Assembly (NCBI RefSeq): GCF_045066735.1
Contig: NZ_JBISHH010000013.1
Location: 124,001 to 188,000 of the forward strand
Direction: 5' to 3'
Length of the DNA stretch: 64,000 nucleotides
From: Algibacter sp045066735
Lineage (GTDB): Bacteria > Bacteroidota > Bacteroidia > Flavobacteriales > Flavobacteriaceae
This document shows positions 42,065 to 51,466 of this stretch, piece by piece (within the stretch, counting starts at the first letter, position 1; each line of letters opens with the position of its first letter). The translations under genes and the position numbers were made by a program. A model generated the notes under the pieces. That model did no database searches, was not told the DNA's origin, and worked only from the letters and a program-made list of their open reading frames with translations.

Positions 42065-43444
42065 TTATTGACCTATTGAATAATACTCGAATCCTATATG
42101 TTCCATTTCAGCTTTATCTAAAATATTTCTACCATCAAAAATGAAAGCTGGTTTTTTCATGTTTGTGTAGATTGTTTTCCAATCGTAGGTTTTAAACTCA
42201 TCCCATTCTGTCATAATAGCAATAGCGTGAGCATCTTGCGTAGCTTCATAAGCCGTATTGACACTAACCACACCTGCTTCATTTTCTATGTCAGTACGGG
42301 TGTTTAAATAATTTAAATCGGTTTGGACTTTAGTATGTGGTACTTTAGGATCGAAAACCGTAATATTGGCTTGTTCATTTAATAAATGATCTGCCACATA
42401 GATAGCCGCGGATTCGCGAGTATCATTAGTATCCTTTTTAAAGGCCCAACCTAAGAGCGCTATTTTTTTTCCGGAAACAGTATTGTAAAGTGTTTTTATT
42501 AAATGATCCGAAAAACGTCTTTTTTGGTGATCGTTCATGATAATTACTTGCTCCCAATAATCGGCAACTTCAGTTAAACCATAACTTCGAGCGATATAAA
42601 CGAGATTTAAAATATCTTTTTGAAAGCATGAGCCACCAAAACCAACAGAAGCTTTAAGGAATTTTGATCCAATTCTAGAATCCATACCAATGGCTTTGGC
42701 TACTTCGTTAACATTAGCACCTGTAAGCTCACACAATTCTGAAATAGAATTAATAGACGATATGCGCTGTGCTAAAAAAGCGTTTGCAGTAAGTTTGGAT
42801 AACTCCGACGACCATAAATTGGTGCGTAATATTCTTTCGTCTGAAATCCAACTGCTATAAATATGGGCTAAGGCTTCAATGGCTTCCTCTGATTCGCCTC
42901 CAATTAACACACGATCTGGATTTAATAAATCTTCAATAGCTGTACCTTCTGCTAAAAACTCAGGGTTAGACAGAATATGAAAATTAATAGCATTACCTGT
43001 GTTGTGTAAAATACTTTTAATAGCCTCTGCTGTTCGCACTGGCAAAGTCGATTTTTCTACAACTATTTTATCAGTTTTAGCTACATCCGCAATATTACGA
43101 GCACATAATTCAATGTATTTTAAATCGGCAGCCATACCTTTTCCTTTTCCATAGGTTTTAGTTGGTGTGTTTACAGAAATAAAAATCATTTCAGCCTCGT
43201 CAATAGCTTGATCAATATTTGTAGAGAAAAATAGATTTTTGCCACGCGTTTCTTTAACAATATCGGCTAAACCTGGCTCGTAAATAGGTAGGTTGGATAG
43301 ATCAGTATCGTTCCAAGCATCAATACGGGGTTGATTGATATCTACGATAGTAATTTTTAAATGTGGATTTTTTTTTGCAATTACGGCCATCGTAGGCCCT
43401 CCAACATAACCTGCACCTATGCAGCATATACTTTCTACTTTCAT
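42065..43444 (-). CDS. ugd: UDP-glucose 6-dehydrogenase, eukaryote-like long form
   Basis: A 459-aa UDP-glucose dehydrogenase making UDP-glucuronic acid with two NAD. Features are CCIGAGYVGGPTMAVIAKKNP at the N-terminus (residues 7-27), VNTPTKTYGKGKGMAADLKYIE, VEKSTLPVRTAE, FLAQRISSINSISELCE, the catalytic Cys in VGFGGSCFQKDILNLVYI, and LGWAFKKDTNDTRESAA. This matches the animal/plant-type enzymes also common in Bacteroidota. It lies 4 bases after the epimerase gene and 6 bases before the WbpO-like gene, so three precursor genes lead the operon. Confidence 0.94.
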   Translation of the reverse strand: MKVESICCIGAGYVGGPTMAVIAKKNPHLKITIVDINQPRIDAWNDTDLSNLPIYEPGLADIVKETRGKNLFFSTNIDQAIDEAEMIFISVNTPTKTYGKGKGMAADLKYIELCARNIADVAKTDKIVVEKSTLPVRTAEAIKSILHNTGNAINFHILSNPEFLAEGTAIEDLLNPDRVLIGGESEEAIEALAHIYSSWISDERILRTNLWSSELSKLTANAFLAQRISSINSISELCELTGANVNEVAKAIGMDSRIGSKFLKASVGFGGSCFQKDILNLVYIARSYGLTEVADYWEQVIIMNDHQKRRFSDHLIKTLYNTVSGKKIALLGWAFKKDTNDTRESAAIYVADHLLNEQANITVFDPKVPHTKVQTDLNYLNTRTDIENEAGVVSVNTAYEATQDAHAIAIMTEWDEFKTYDWKTIYTNMKKPAFIFDGRNILDKAEMEHIGFEYYSIGQ

Positions 43445-43448
43445 AAAG

Positions 43449-44444
43449 TTATAAGTTTTTCCAATACCAAGATACTGCTTCTTTTAAACCAGCATTAATA
43501 TCGAATCCAGGCGCGTAGCCTAATAATGTTTTTGCTTTATTGATAGAGGCTAAGGAGTGGGGGATATCGCCAGCTCTATTATCTCTATATTTAATTTCTA
43601 CATTTTTTATTTTATCGTCAAATTCAGATAAATATGTTTTTAATAGCGTCGTCAATTCTTTTAATGTTGTACGTTCTCCATTAGCTACATTGTAAACTGT
43701 ATTTAATGCAGCTCTATTAGTTGTTGTTAAAGCACGCAAATTCATTTGAACCACATTATCGATATAAGTAAAATCTCTTGAGTAGCTACCATCACCATTT
43801 ATCATAGGAGATTCGTGGCTAACAAACTGCTGTACAAATTTAGGTATTACAGCGGCATAAGCACCGTTAGGATCTTGCCTTTTTCCGAATACATTAAAAT
43901 AACGGAGGCCTACCACATCTAAATTATAAGTGGTATGAAAAATATCTGCATACAACTCATTTACATATTTAGTAATAGCGTAAGGCGATAAAGGTTTACC
44001 AATAGTCTCCTCAACCTTAGGTAAAGTTTCATGATCACCATAAGTAGATGAACTTGCGGCATATACAAAACGAGATACACCAGCATCTCTGGCAGCAACC
44101 AACATATTTAAAAAACCAGATACATTAACATCGTTTGTTGTAATAGGGTCGTTAATAGATCTTGGAACCGAGCCTAATGCCGCTTCGTGTAAAACGAAAT
44201 CTACATTGTTGCAGGCTTTATGGCAATCGTCTAAATTTCTAATATCACCTTCTACGAGATTAAAATTTGAGTTTGTTAAAAAAGGAGCGATGTTTTTTCT
44301 TTTTCCGGTAGAAAAATCATCCAAACACGTTACCTTTATATTATGGTCTAATAAAACTTCAATTAAATTGGAGCCAACAAAGCCAGCTCCACCTGTAACT
44401 AATACGTGTTGTCCTTTTAAAGTTTTTGTTAAACCAGCATTCAT
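43449..44444 (-). CDS. SDR-family UDP-N-acetylglucosamine C4-epimerase (WbpP/TviC-like)
   Basis: A 331-aa extended short-chain dehydrogenase. It has GGAGFVGSNLIEVLLDHN for NAD binding, LHEAALGSVPRSINDP (a WbpP/TviC signature, where GalE differs), the SSSTYGDHE and YAITKY catalytic Ser/Tyr/Lys set, and GLRYFNVFGKRQDPNGAYAAVIPKF. It probably interconverts UDP-GlcNAc(A) and UDP-GalNAc(A). It is the first gene of the minus-strand block, so the promoter should lie within 44445-44700, where a near-consensus CATATTTG is visible on the minus strand about 30 bases upstream. Confidence 0.9.
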   Translation of the reverse strand: MNAGLTKTLKGQHVLVTGGAGFVGSNLIEVLLDHNIKVTCLDDFSTGKRKNIAPFLTNSNFNLVEGDIRNLDDCHKACNNVDFVLHEAALGSVPRSINDPITTNDVNVSGFLNMLVAARDAGVSRFVYAASSSTYGDHETLPKVEETIGKPLSPYAITKYVNELYADIFHTTYNLDVVGLRYFNVFGKRQDPNGAYAAVIPKFVQQFVSHESPMINGDGSYSRDFTYIDNVVQMNLRALTTTNRAALNTVYNVANGERTTLKELTTLLKTYLSEFDDKIKNVEIKYRDNRAGDIPHSLASINKAKTLLGYAPGFDINAGLKEAVSWYWKNL

Positions 44445-45091
44445 ATAAAAATGGGATTTTAATTAATTCGGAAACAAATATGTGAAAAATATATTTAACT
44501 CTTTTAGTAAACTATACTAAGGTTGTCTTTTTTCCGATGAAAGTCATGAATGTGTGAAAAAAGCCGATTAACTATACCTTAAAAAGTGAATTTAAAATAA
44601 ATAGCACTTTTGAATACCTCATGCTTATATACATGTATTTACTTAGGTTTTAAAGATAAAAATTAGCCCTGTAGCTTTTTTCGACATCGACGAGTTACAA
44701 AAGATTCACTATGAACTAAACAGCTAACTGTATTTAACCGATTTTTATAATAGTTTTAGCGAATTAAAACTAAAGTAGCATTTCTAGTTGAAAACAATTA
44801 GTAAATTTACACCATCAGAAAGTGCATAATTTAAATTGATTAATAGCAAGTTGATTTAATATGTTTTATAAAATAGCCTAGTGCTCTCAAAGATTATTTG
44901 ATTTTAAAACTTTGATTTTTAGAATTGTAAGGTGGTTTTTATAAAATGTCTTTAAAAAGAATTAAGCCGATATTTGATTACGTGTTTTGTTTAATATTAA
45001 TAATAAGAGGGAAAACCTAAACAAAATATTTTTTTAGATACTACTAGAGTAATAGTAGCTGGCATGATTAATGTTATTAAATGAAATGTAA
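44445..45091. other. 647-base divergent intergenic region at the polysaccharide block boundary
   Basis: AT-rich region between the epimerase gene (minus) and the PglE-like gene (plus). It contains the sugar-transferase-like fragment at 44946. A TCGACATCGACGA motif lies near 44680-44692. AACTATAC occurs twice, near 44510 and 44569. A CTACTA-N6-TAGTAG inverted repeat is at 45041-45058, 34 bases before the PglE-like ATG. No intact gene is visible. Promoters for both arms must lie here, and it is one junction of the apparent inversion. Confidence 0.5.
44946..45020 (+). pseudogene. Probable remnant of a priming sugar transferase N-terminus
   Basis: A 24-codon frame begins ATG, with a KRIKPIFDYVFCLILII stretch that resembles the N-terminal re-entrant helix of sugar-1-phosphate transferases (compare KRLLDFIIAFTALLLLFP and KRVFDVVFALFGLIVLLP in the full genes here), then stops. 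In another frame at 45022-45084, NIFLDTTRVIVAGMINVIK resembles the C-terminal tail of the same family. It lies immediately upstream of the PglE-like gene, where such a transferase is expected. A chance short frame cannot be excluded. Confidence 0.35.
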
Positions 45092-46222
45092 ATGCTAACA
45101 AAAACTAAAATTTATTTGTCGTCACCTCACATGGGTGGTAATGAGCAGAAGTACGTAAACGATGCTTTTGAGACAAATTGGATAGCACCTTTAGGACCAA
45201 ATGTAAATGGTTTTGAAGATGATATTAAATCTTATTTAGGTTTTAAAAACGAAGTAGCGGTTCTTAGTTCTGGAACGGCATCTATACATCTAGCTTTAGA
45301 ATTAATAGGCGTATCGAAAGGAGATGAAGTATTATGTCAAAGTTTTACGTTTTCTGCTTCGGCAAATCCTATTATGTATTTAGGAGCAACTCCTATTTTT
45401 ATTGATAGTGAAACGGATACTTGGAATATGTCTCCTGAATTACTTGAAATCGCTATAAAGGATAGAATAGAAAAAAATAAAAAACCAAAAGCGATTGTGG
45501 CGGTTCATTTATACGGTATGCCATACAAAGCTACTGAGATTAATGCCATTGCTGAAAAATATGATATTCCTGTTGTGGAAGATAGTGCAGAGGCTCTTGG
45601 TAGTACGTATCACGATAAAGCTTGCGGTACACTTTCAGATTTTGGAATCTTATCCTTTAACGGAAATAAAATAATTACAACTTCAGGTGGAGGTGCTTTA
45701 ATTACTAAAACGAAAGCATTAAAAGATAAAGCAGTGTTTTTATCAACTCAAGCTAGAGATGATGCTCCACATTATCAGCACTCTCATGTAGGTTACAATT
45801 ATAGAATGAGTAATGTTTTAGCTGGAATAGGACGTGGACAAATTGAAGTATTGAATGATAGAGTTCTAGCTAGACGTGCTAATTATGAGTTTTATAAAAA
45901 GCATTTATCACATTTTGATACCATTGAATTTGTAGATGAACCTGTAGGAAGTTATTCTAATAGATGGATTACTTGTATAAAAACAGACTCTTTCGAAACT
46001 CGTGAAAAAATAAGACTAACACTTTTAGAAGACGACATTGAGTCGAGACCATTATGGAAACCAATGCATACACAACCTATTTTTAAAGATTGTTTGCATT
46101 TTACTGATGGTACATCGGAAGACCTTTTTGAAAAAGGACTTTGCTTGCCAAGCGGATCTAACTTAACTAACGACGATTTAAATAGAATTTTAGAAATAAT
46201 CAATAACACCCCAGACTTATGA
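45092..46222 (+). CDS. DegT/DnrJ/EryC1/StrS aminotransferase (PglE-like)
   Basis: A 376-aa PLP-dependent sugar aminotransferase. It has IYLSSPHMGGNEQKYVNDAF at the N-terminus and SGTASIHLALELIGVSKGDEV. DSAEALGSTYHDKACGTLSDFGILSFNGNK carries the Asp and the PLP-binding Lys in FNGNK. The C-terminal HVGYNYRMSNVLAGIGRGQIE is also typical. It would convert the 4-keto product of the PglF-like dehydratase to the 4-amino sugar. The stop overlaps the PglF-like start by 4 bases. The expected third partner, PglD, is at 22567 on the other strand. Confidence 0.92.
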   Translation: MLTKTKIYLSSPHMGGNEQKYVNDAFETNWIAPLGPNVNGFEDDIKSYLGFKNEVAVLSSGTASIHLALELIGVSKGDEVLCQSFTFSASANPIMYLGATPIFIDSETDTWNMSPELLEIAIKDRIEKNKKPKAIVAVHLYGMPYKATEINAIAEKYDIPVVEDSAEALGSTYHDKACGTLSDFGILSFNGNKIITTSGGGALITKTKALKDKAVFLSTQARDDAPHYQHSHVGYNYRMSNVLAGIGRGQIEVLNDRVLARRANYEFYKKHLSHFDTIEFVDEPVGSYSNRWITCIKTDSFETREKIRLTLLEDDIESRPLWKPMHTQPIFKDCLHFTDGTSEDLFEKGLCLPSGSNLTNDDLNRILEIINNTPDL

Positions 46223-48171
46223 TTAAAAATTATTTTGCCTTATACTCTCAAAAATACGCCTCAAAATGGCTTGTTTTAGCTATCGATTTAACGATAGTTA
46301 TGATAACATTTTGTATGGCCTATTTTATAAGATTTAATTTTTCATTAAATTTTAATGTAGAACAGTTTACATTACAATTACCATTTATTTTCACGGTTGC
46401 ATTAATAAGCTTTTTTATAGTAGGCTCATTTAAAAGTGTAATACGCCATACTGGTTTTACAGATGTTGTTAACTTATTTAAGTCGGTAGTATTAATTGCT
46501 GCTATTACAGGTGTATTTGTCCTTTTTAATAATAAGGTGCAATTAGTTTCTGGTTTTACGATACCAAGAGCGATTATAGTGTTTCACGCTATTATTAGTT
46601 TCTTATTTTTAAGTGCGAGTCGATTGGTTTTTAAAATGGCCTTTAAACACTTAAAGAGCAAGTTATTATCAACAAAACGCATTTTGATATATGGAGCTGG
46701 AGATCAGGGAATTATAACATACAACGCCTTGTTGAACAATACATCTTCTAGTTATGTTGTAGTTGGTTTTATTGATGATAATGTTAAAAAGAAAGGTAAA
46801 AATATTGATGGTGTGCCGATTATGGCTTTCGACCGTATAAAATCTGAGTTTGCAGCAGCAAATAATATTGATGAGATAGTTGTTGCTTCTGCAGGGGTTG
46901 GACCAGCGAAGCTAATTGCTTTAGTCGATAATTTATCTGATGTTGATGTTAAAATAACAAAAGTGCCACCAATTGAGAATTGGATTAATGGTGAGTTAAG
47001 TTCAACTCAAATTAAGCAAGTGCAAATTGAAGATTTATTAGGTCGTGCACCAATTGAAATAAATAATCCTAGTTTAGAAAATGAGTTCACCGGTGAAACG
47101 GTTTTAGTTACTGGTGCTGCTGGATCTATAGGTAGTGAGCTGGTTAGACAGTTGGCTGAATTTAATGTGAAGCATTTAATTTTAGTAGATCAAGCTGAAT
47201 CTCCGTTATACGATGTTGAGCAAGATTTAAAACGTGCAGGAAAAAGAAGCTATACAGCTATTGTTGCTGATATTCGTGATGGTTTAAGAATTGATAGTAT
47301 TTTTCAAGAATATAAGCCAACGATGGTTTTTCACGCGGCAGCTTACAAGCATGTGCCATTAATGGAGAAAACACCGTATGAAGCCATTAAAATTAATGTA
47401 AATGGTACTAAGTTACTAGCAGATACGTCTTCTAGATATAATGTAAAGAAGTTTGTTTTTGTTTCAACGGATAAAGCGGTTAACCCAACAAGTGTAATGG
47501 GAGCAACCAAGCGTATGGCTGAAATGTATATCAGTTGTTTACAAAAAGAAAGTAAAACCAAGTTTATTACAACTAGATTTGGAAACGTATTAGGCTCTAA
47601 TGGATCTGTTATTCCTCTTTTTAAGAAACAAATTGATCAAGGTGGTCCTTTGACAGTTACCGATATTGAGATCACCAGATATTTTATGACTATTCCAGAA
47701 GCTTCTCAACTTGTTTTAGAAGCAGGAACGATGGGTAAGGGTGGTGAGATTTTTATATTTGACATGGGCGAATCTGTTAAGATATTTGATTTAGCTAAAA
47801 ACATGATTAAATTATCTGGGTTAAGATACCCAGAAGATATTGATATAAAAATCACAGGTTTAAGACCAGGTGAAAAATTATATGAAGAGTTACTAGCTAA
47901 TGGTGAAAACACATTATCTACGTACCATAAGAAGATTTTAATTAGTAAAACCCGTGAGCTAGATTATGAAAAAATCAAATCTTCAATAGAAGAGTTATGT
48001 ATCACGAATCGTTTCCAGAATAACAATATCGTTCTTAAGATGAAACGTTTAATTCCTGAGTATAAATCTAATAATTCTGATTACGAAAGATTTGATAAAC
48101 GTGTTCAAACTTATAAGAAGAATAAAGGTATAGTGACTGTTAACACTGATAAAAACTACGTAAATATCTAA
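46219..48171 (+). CDS. Membrane-bound UDP-sugar 4,6-dehydratase (PglF/WbpM/CapD-like)
   Basis: A 650-aa protein. Four N-terminal membrane spans occupy about residues 15-120. A first Rossmann-like domain has IYGAGDQGIITYNALL at about 155. The catalytic extended SDR has VTGAAGSIGSELVRQLA at about 296, then HAAAYKHVPLMEKTPYEA, STDKAVNPTSVMGATKRMAE and TTRFGNVLGSNGSVIPLFKKQ. It removes water from UDP-GlcNAc to give the 4-keto-6-deoxy sugar. Full-length form, overlapping the aminotransferase gene by 4 bases. It is the first committed enzyme for a bacillosamine- or QuiNAc-type sugar. Confidence 0.93.
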   Translation: MIKNYFALYSQKYASKWLVLAIDLTIVMITFCMAYFIRFNFSLNFNVEQFTLQLPFIFTVALISFFIVGSFKSVIRHTGFTDVVNLFKSVVLIAAITGVFVLFNNKVQLVSGFTIPRAIIVFHAIISFLFLSASRLVFKMAFKHLKSKLLSTKRILIYGAGDQGIITYNALLNNTSSSYVVVGFIDDNVKKKGKNIDGVPIMAFDRIKSEFAAANNIDEIVVASAGVGPAKLIALVDNLSDVDVKITKVPPIENWINGELSSTQIKQVQIEDLLGRAPIEINNPSLENEFTGETVLVTGAAGSIGSELVRQLAEFNVKHLILVDQAESPLYDVEQDLKRAGKRSYTAIVADIRDGLRIDSIFQEYKPTMVFHAAAYKHVPLMEKTPYEAIKINVNGTKLLADTSSRYNVKKFVFVSTDKAVNPTSVMGATKRMAEMYISCLQKESKTKFITTRFGNVLGSNGSVIPLFKKQIDQGGPLTVTDIEITRYFMTIPEASQLVLEAGTMGKGGEIFIFDMGESVKIFDLAKNMIKLSGLRYPEDIDIKITGLRPGEKLYEELLANGENTLSTYHKKILISKTRELDYEKIKSSIEELCITNRFQNNNIVLKMKRLIPEYKSNNSDYERFDKRVQTYKKNKGIVTVNTDKNYVNI

Positions 48172-48214
48172 TTTAAATTTCGATAACCTCCCCCAAATAA
48201 TTATAGAACTAATA

Positions 48215-48991
48215 ATGAATTATTTTTCTTTTAAACCAAATGTCACGCGGTTGGCAGTCATATTTTTATGTTTTTTAGTGTCGTCTTGCTATACAAAAAA
48301 AGATATTGTTTATTTTCAAGATGCCAAAAACTTTGAAACTATTGTTGAGACAGACACTTTTAAGGCCAAAATAAAAATTGGCGATATATTAAGTATTAAT
48401 ATTTCTACAATTGATTTAGATGTTACAAAACCTTATAACTTAGTTGAAGCTTCTAGTGATGATCGAGCAGGAAAGCTTATCGATTATTTAGTGGATTCTG
48501 ATGGGAATATTGATTATCCTGTTTTAGGTAAAGTTAAATTGGTAGGATTAACTATTGAGGACGCTAAAAACTTACTTAAGAAAAAATTTGAGGAAGGCGA
48601 CTTGTTAGTAAATCCTGTAGTGATGATTAGAATTAAGAATTACAGAATCTCTATTTTAGGAGGGGTGTCTAGACCTGGTGTATATCCGATTTCAAGTGAG
48701 CGCATATCTATTTTAGAAGCCATAGCCATGGCTGGTGATTTAAATATTAACGGTAAACGTACGGATGTTTTAGTGATTCGTGATTTTAATGGCACAAAAA
48801 CATACACGCAAATAGATTTAACAAGTAAAGAGGTGTTTAATTCTCCTGTATTTTATTTGACACAGAATGACATTGTTTATGTTCAACCTAATAAGGCAGC
48901 CATAAGTAGTGCCTCAGGAGATTCAAGAATAGGACTGATATCTTCTGTGGTTACCGTGCTTGCAACCGCGGCAATTCTCATAACCCGATAA
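48215..48991 (+). CDS. wza: Polysaccharide export outer-membrane lipoprotein (Wza-like)
   Basis: A 258-aa exported lipoprotein with signal peptide and lipobox FLVSSC (Cys at about 25). A Poly_export domain follows (IKIGDILSINISTIDLDVTKPYN around 52). An SLBB domain comes next (ISILGGVSRPGVYPISSERISILEAIAMAGDLN around 140-175). A C-terminal hydrophobic helix (SSVVTVLATAAILITR) may insert in the outer membrane, as in short Bacteroidota Wza proteins. It is 43 bases after the dehydratase and 15 bases before Wzc, forming the export end of the operon. Confidence 0.93.
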   Translation: MNYFSFKPNVTRLAVIFLCFLVSSCYTKKDIVYFQDAKNFETIVETDTFKAKIKIGDILSINISTIDLDVTKPYNLVEASSDDRAGKLIDYLVDSDGNIDYPVLGKVKLVGLTIEDAKNLLKKKFEEGDLLVNPVVMIRIKNYRISILGGVSRPGVYPISSERISILEAIAMAGDLNINGKRTDVLVIRDFNGTKTYTQIDLTSKEVFNSPVFYLTQNDIVYVQPNKAAISSASGDSRIGLISSVVTVLATAAILITR

Positions 48992-49006
48992 TTTTATTAC
49001 AGATAT

Positions 49007-51370
49007 ATGGATAATGTCTTTTCTTCGTCAAAAACTGATCAAAAATTTAATTTAAAAAAAACAATAGGACTTTATACCAAGCATTGGTTCTGGTTTGTAT
49101 TGTGTATAATAATTTTGGTTTCTTTAACTTATGTATTTTTAAGATATACGGTTCCTGAATATCAAGCCTCTACTGAAGTCATGATTATTGACGATAGTGA
49201 TGATAGTACTAGCGAAATTTTCAACGAATTATCTTTGTCTTCTGGAGCCGAAGATGCTTCTATGGAAGATGAAATTTTAGTATTTAAATCTAGAAAAGTA
49301 CTTAGAAATGTTGTTGAAGACTTAGATTTAAATGTGCAATATTTTACGCAAGGTGTTGTTTTGGAAAATGAAAGTTATAACGAAATTCCTTTTGAAGCTA
49401 ATTTGGTGTTTTCAGATTCATTGAATACGGATGTTTATTTTAATTGTTTTGTGAAAATAACTTCTGAAATTTCTTTTGAATATCGAACGAGTGAAGATGA
49501 AGAGGCTACATCTGAAAAGTTTGGATCTCCAATAGAAACTTATTTTGGGAGCGTTATTATTTTACCCGGTGTAAATGGTACTGATACTTATTTGAATCGC
49601 GATATTCGCTTACAAATAAGCTTGGTTACAGATGTTGTTGAGGATTTAAGAAGTCGTATTTATGTTTCAGGAGGACAAGAAGGGTCGCGTATTTTAACGT
49701 TGTCGTTAGTAGACCCCATAGAACAAAAGGCAAAGGATATTCTAAATACATTAATTGAAGAATATGACACACATACATCTGAAATAAAAAACAGAAAATC
49801 CGAAGGGACTTCAAAACTTATTGACGAACGTATTTCTCGTGTATTTTCAGATTTAGAAAATGTAGATGCTAGTATTGCTCGATTTAAAATAGGAAATAAA
49901 GTAACTGATGTAGGGTCTCAAGCTGGGCAATACATGTCTCAGAGTTTTGAAAATGAACAGCAAATTGAAAATATTAGGACACAAATAAAGCTTTTAAATT
50001 ATACTAAAGAACGATTATCGAGTAGTTCTGGTTCTTTTCAATCTGTACCTTCAAATCTTGGTGATGGTACAATAAGTGCTTTATCTGGGCAGTATAACGA
50101 ATTATTAAGCCAGAGAACAAACAAGCTTAAAAGTGCAGGAGCGAAAAACTCCATTGTGCAACAGTTAGATCAATCTATTTCTAATGTAAAAAATAATTTA
50201 ACTCAAAATATTAATGCGACAACGCGAACTTTAAATATTCAGTTAAATAGTTTACAAAATCAATATCAGAAAGTAAATTCTAAAATTAGTTCTGTTCCTG
50301 GGCAAGAGAATAAGTTAAAATCTATTGAACGTAGTCAAGGGATTAAAGAGTCCATTTACTTATATCTGTTACAGAAAAAGGAAGAGGCGATTATATCTCA
50401 AACGGTTACATCGTCTAATGTAAAAGTGATTGATCCAGCATATTCTTATGGACAAGTTTCTCCTAAAGGATCTATTTTATATATGGGAGCTTTATTTTTA
50501 GGGTTTTTAATTCCTTTTGGGGTAATTTATGCTAAAGATTTATTAGATACAAAAATCCATAATAGAGAAGACTTACATAAAGAAATTGATGATATTTCTA
50601 TACTTGGAGAAGTGCCAAGAATATCTAAAAGCGATAAGCATTTAGTGGAACGAAATGACCGCTCGATTCTATCAGAGTCTTTCAGAATTATTAGAACAAA
50701 CTTTGATTTTGTTAGTCGAGGAAGAAATATCGAAAAATACAACAACGTTATCTTTGTAACGTCTACTATTAACGGAGAAGGAAAGTCGTTTTTTAGTATG
50801 AATATGGCTTTAACCTTAGCAAGTACAAACAAAAAAGTATTGTTAATTGGTGCAGATATTAGAAATCCACAAATTTTCTCAGCCATTAGAACTGTTGAAG
50901 ATAAGGTATCAGTAAAAGCAGGATTAACTGATTTTGTTGCCGATAAATCTATTAGTTTAAAAAGTGTTATTAATGAGCATGTTGTTAACGATATAAAAGT
51001 TGATATTTTATTCTCAGGAAAAATCCCTCCAAATCCTGCAGAGTTATTAATGAGTGATCGTTTTAAAGAGTTGTTTGATACTGTTTCTGCAGATTACGAT
51101 TATGTTATGGTAGATACAGCACCATCGATGCTTGTAACCGATACGTTGTTAATTAGTAAATATGCTGGACATACTTTTTATGTAACAAGAGCTGGTTATA
51201 CTGAAAAAGAGATTTTAAACTTTACCAAAGAGATTCATGCCGATAATAAATTAAACGGAATGATGCTTGTTGTAAACGATGTCGATCAGTCTAACTTTGG
51301 TTATGGTGCTAGATATGGTTATTATGGTGCGCCAGAGAAGAAAAGCTGGTTTAGTAGAAAAAAAGCTTAA
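49007..51370 (+). CDS. wzc: Polysaccharide co-polymerase and tyrosine autokinase (Wzc-like)
   Basis: A 787-aa inner-membrane protein. The N-terminal membrane span is at about 27-48. A Wzz-type periplasmic domain follows, with long coiled-coil helices (about 250-450). The second span is at about 490-510 (GSILYMGALFLGFLIPFGVIY). The cytosolic BY-kinase has Walker A TSTINGEGKSFFSMNMALTLA near 585, Walker A' LIGADIRNPQI and Walker B YVMVDTAPSMLV. The C-terminal Tyr cluster is short (YGARYGYYGAP), with fewer tyrosines than the E. coli tail. It controls chain length and export with Wza. The transcription unit ends at the terminator at 51402. Confidence 0.94.
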   Translation: MDNVFSSSKTDQKFNLKKTIGLYTKHWFWFVLCIIILVSLTYVFLRYTVPEYQASTEVMIIDDSDDSTSEIFNELSLSSGAEDASMEDEILVFKSRKVLRNVVEDLDLNVQYFTQGVVLENESYNEIPFEANLVFSDSLNTDVYFNCFVKITSEISFEYRTSEDEEATSEKFGSPIETYFGSVIILPGVNGTDTYLNRDIRLQISLVTDVVEDLRSRIYVSGGQEGSRILTLSLVDPIEQKAKDILNTLIEEYDTHTSEIKNRKSEGTSKLIDERISRVFSDLENVDASIARFKIGNKVTDVGSQAGQYMSQSFENEQQIENIRTQIKLLNYTKERLSSSSGSFQSVPSNLGDGTISALSGQYNELLSQRTNKLKSAGAKNSIVQQLDQSISNVKNNLTQNINATTRTLNIQLNSLQNQYQKVNSKISSVPGQENKLKSIERSQGIKESIYLYLLQKKEEAIISQTVTSSNVKVIDPAYSYGQVSPKGSILYMGALFLGFLIPFGVIYAKDLLDTKIHNREDLHKEIDDISILGEVPRISKSDKHLVERNDRSILSESFRIIRTNFDFVSRGRNIEKYNNVIFVTSTINGEGKSFFSMNMALTLASTNKKVLLIGADIRNPQIFSAIRTVEDKVSVKAGLTDFVADKSISLKSVINEHVVNDIKVDILFSGKIPPNPAELLMSDRFKELFDTVSADYDYVMVDTAPSMLVTDTLLISKYAGHTFYVTRAGYTEKEILNFTKEIHADNKLNGMMLVVNDVDQSNFGYGARYGYYGAPEKKSWFSRKKA

Positions 51371-51401
51371 ATATCTAATGAACTAATCCATTGGTTTAAA
51401 T

Positions 51402-51441
51402 AAAAAAACGCGTTAAAGTAAATACTTTAACGCGTTTTTTT
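51402..51441. terminator. Bidirectional terminator at the end of the polysaccharide locus
   Basis: A perfect 19-bp inverted repeat: AAAAAAACGCGTTAAAGTA (51402-51420) pairs with its complement at 51423-51441 around AA, with A and T runs at the ends. It separates wzc from the convergent aroB. Confidence 0.92.
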
Positions 51442-51466
51442 ATTTAATAGTTTTTTAATTGAATAC

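Noticed and set aside
44680..44692. TCGACATCGACGA motif as a binding site
   Set aside because: Single occurrence without symmetry partner or promoter context; kept only as a possible relative of the repeats near 28700.
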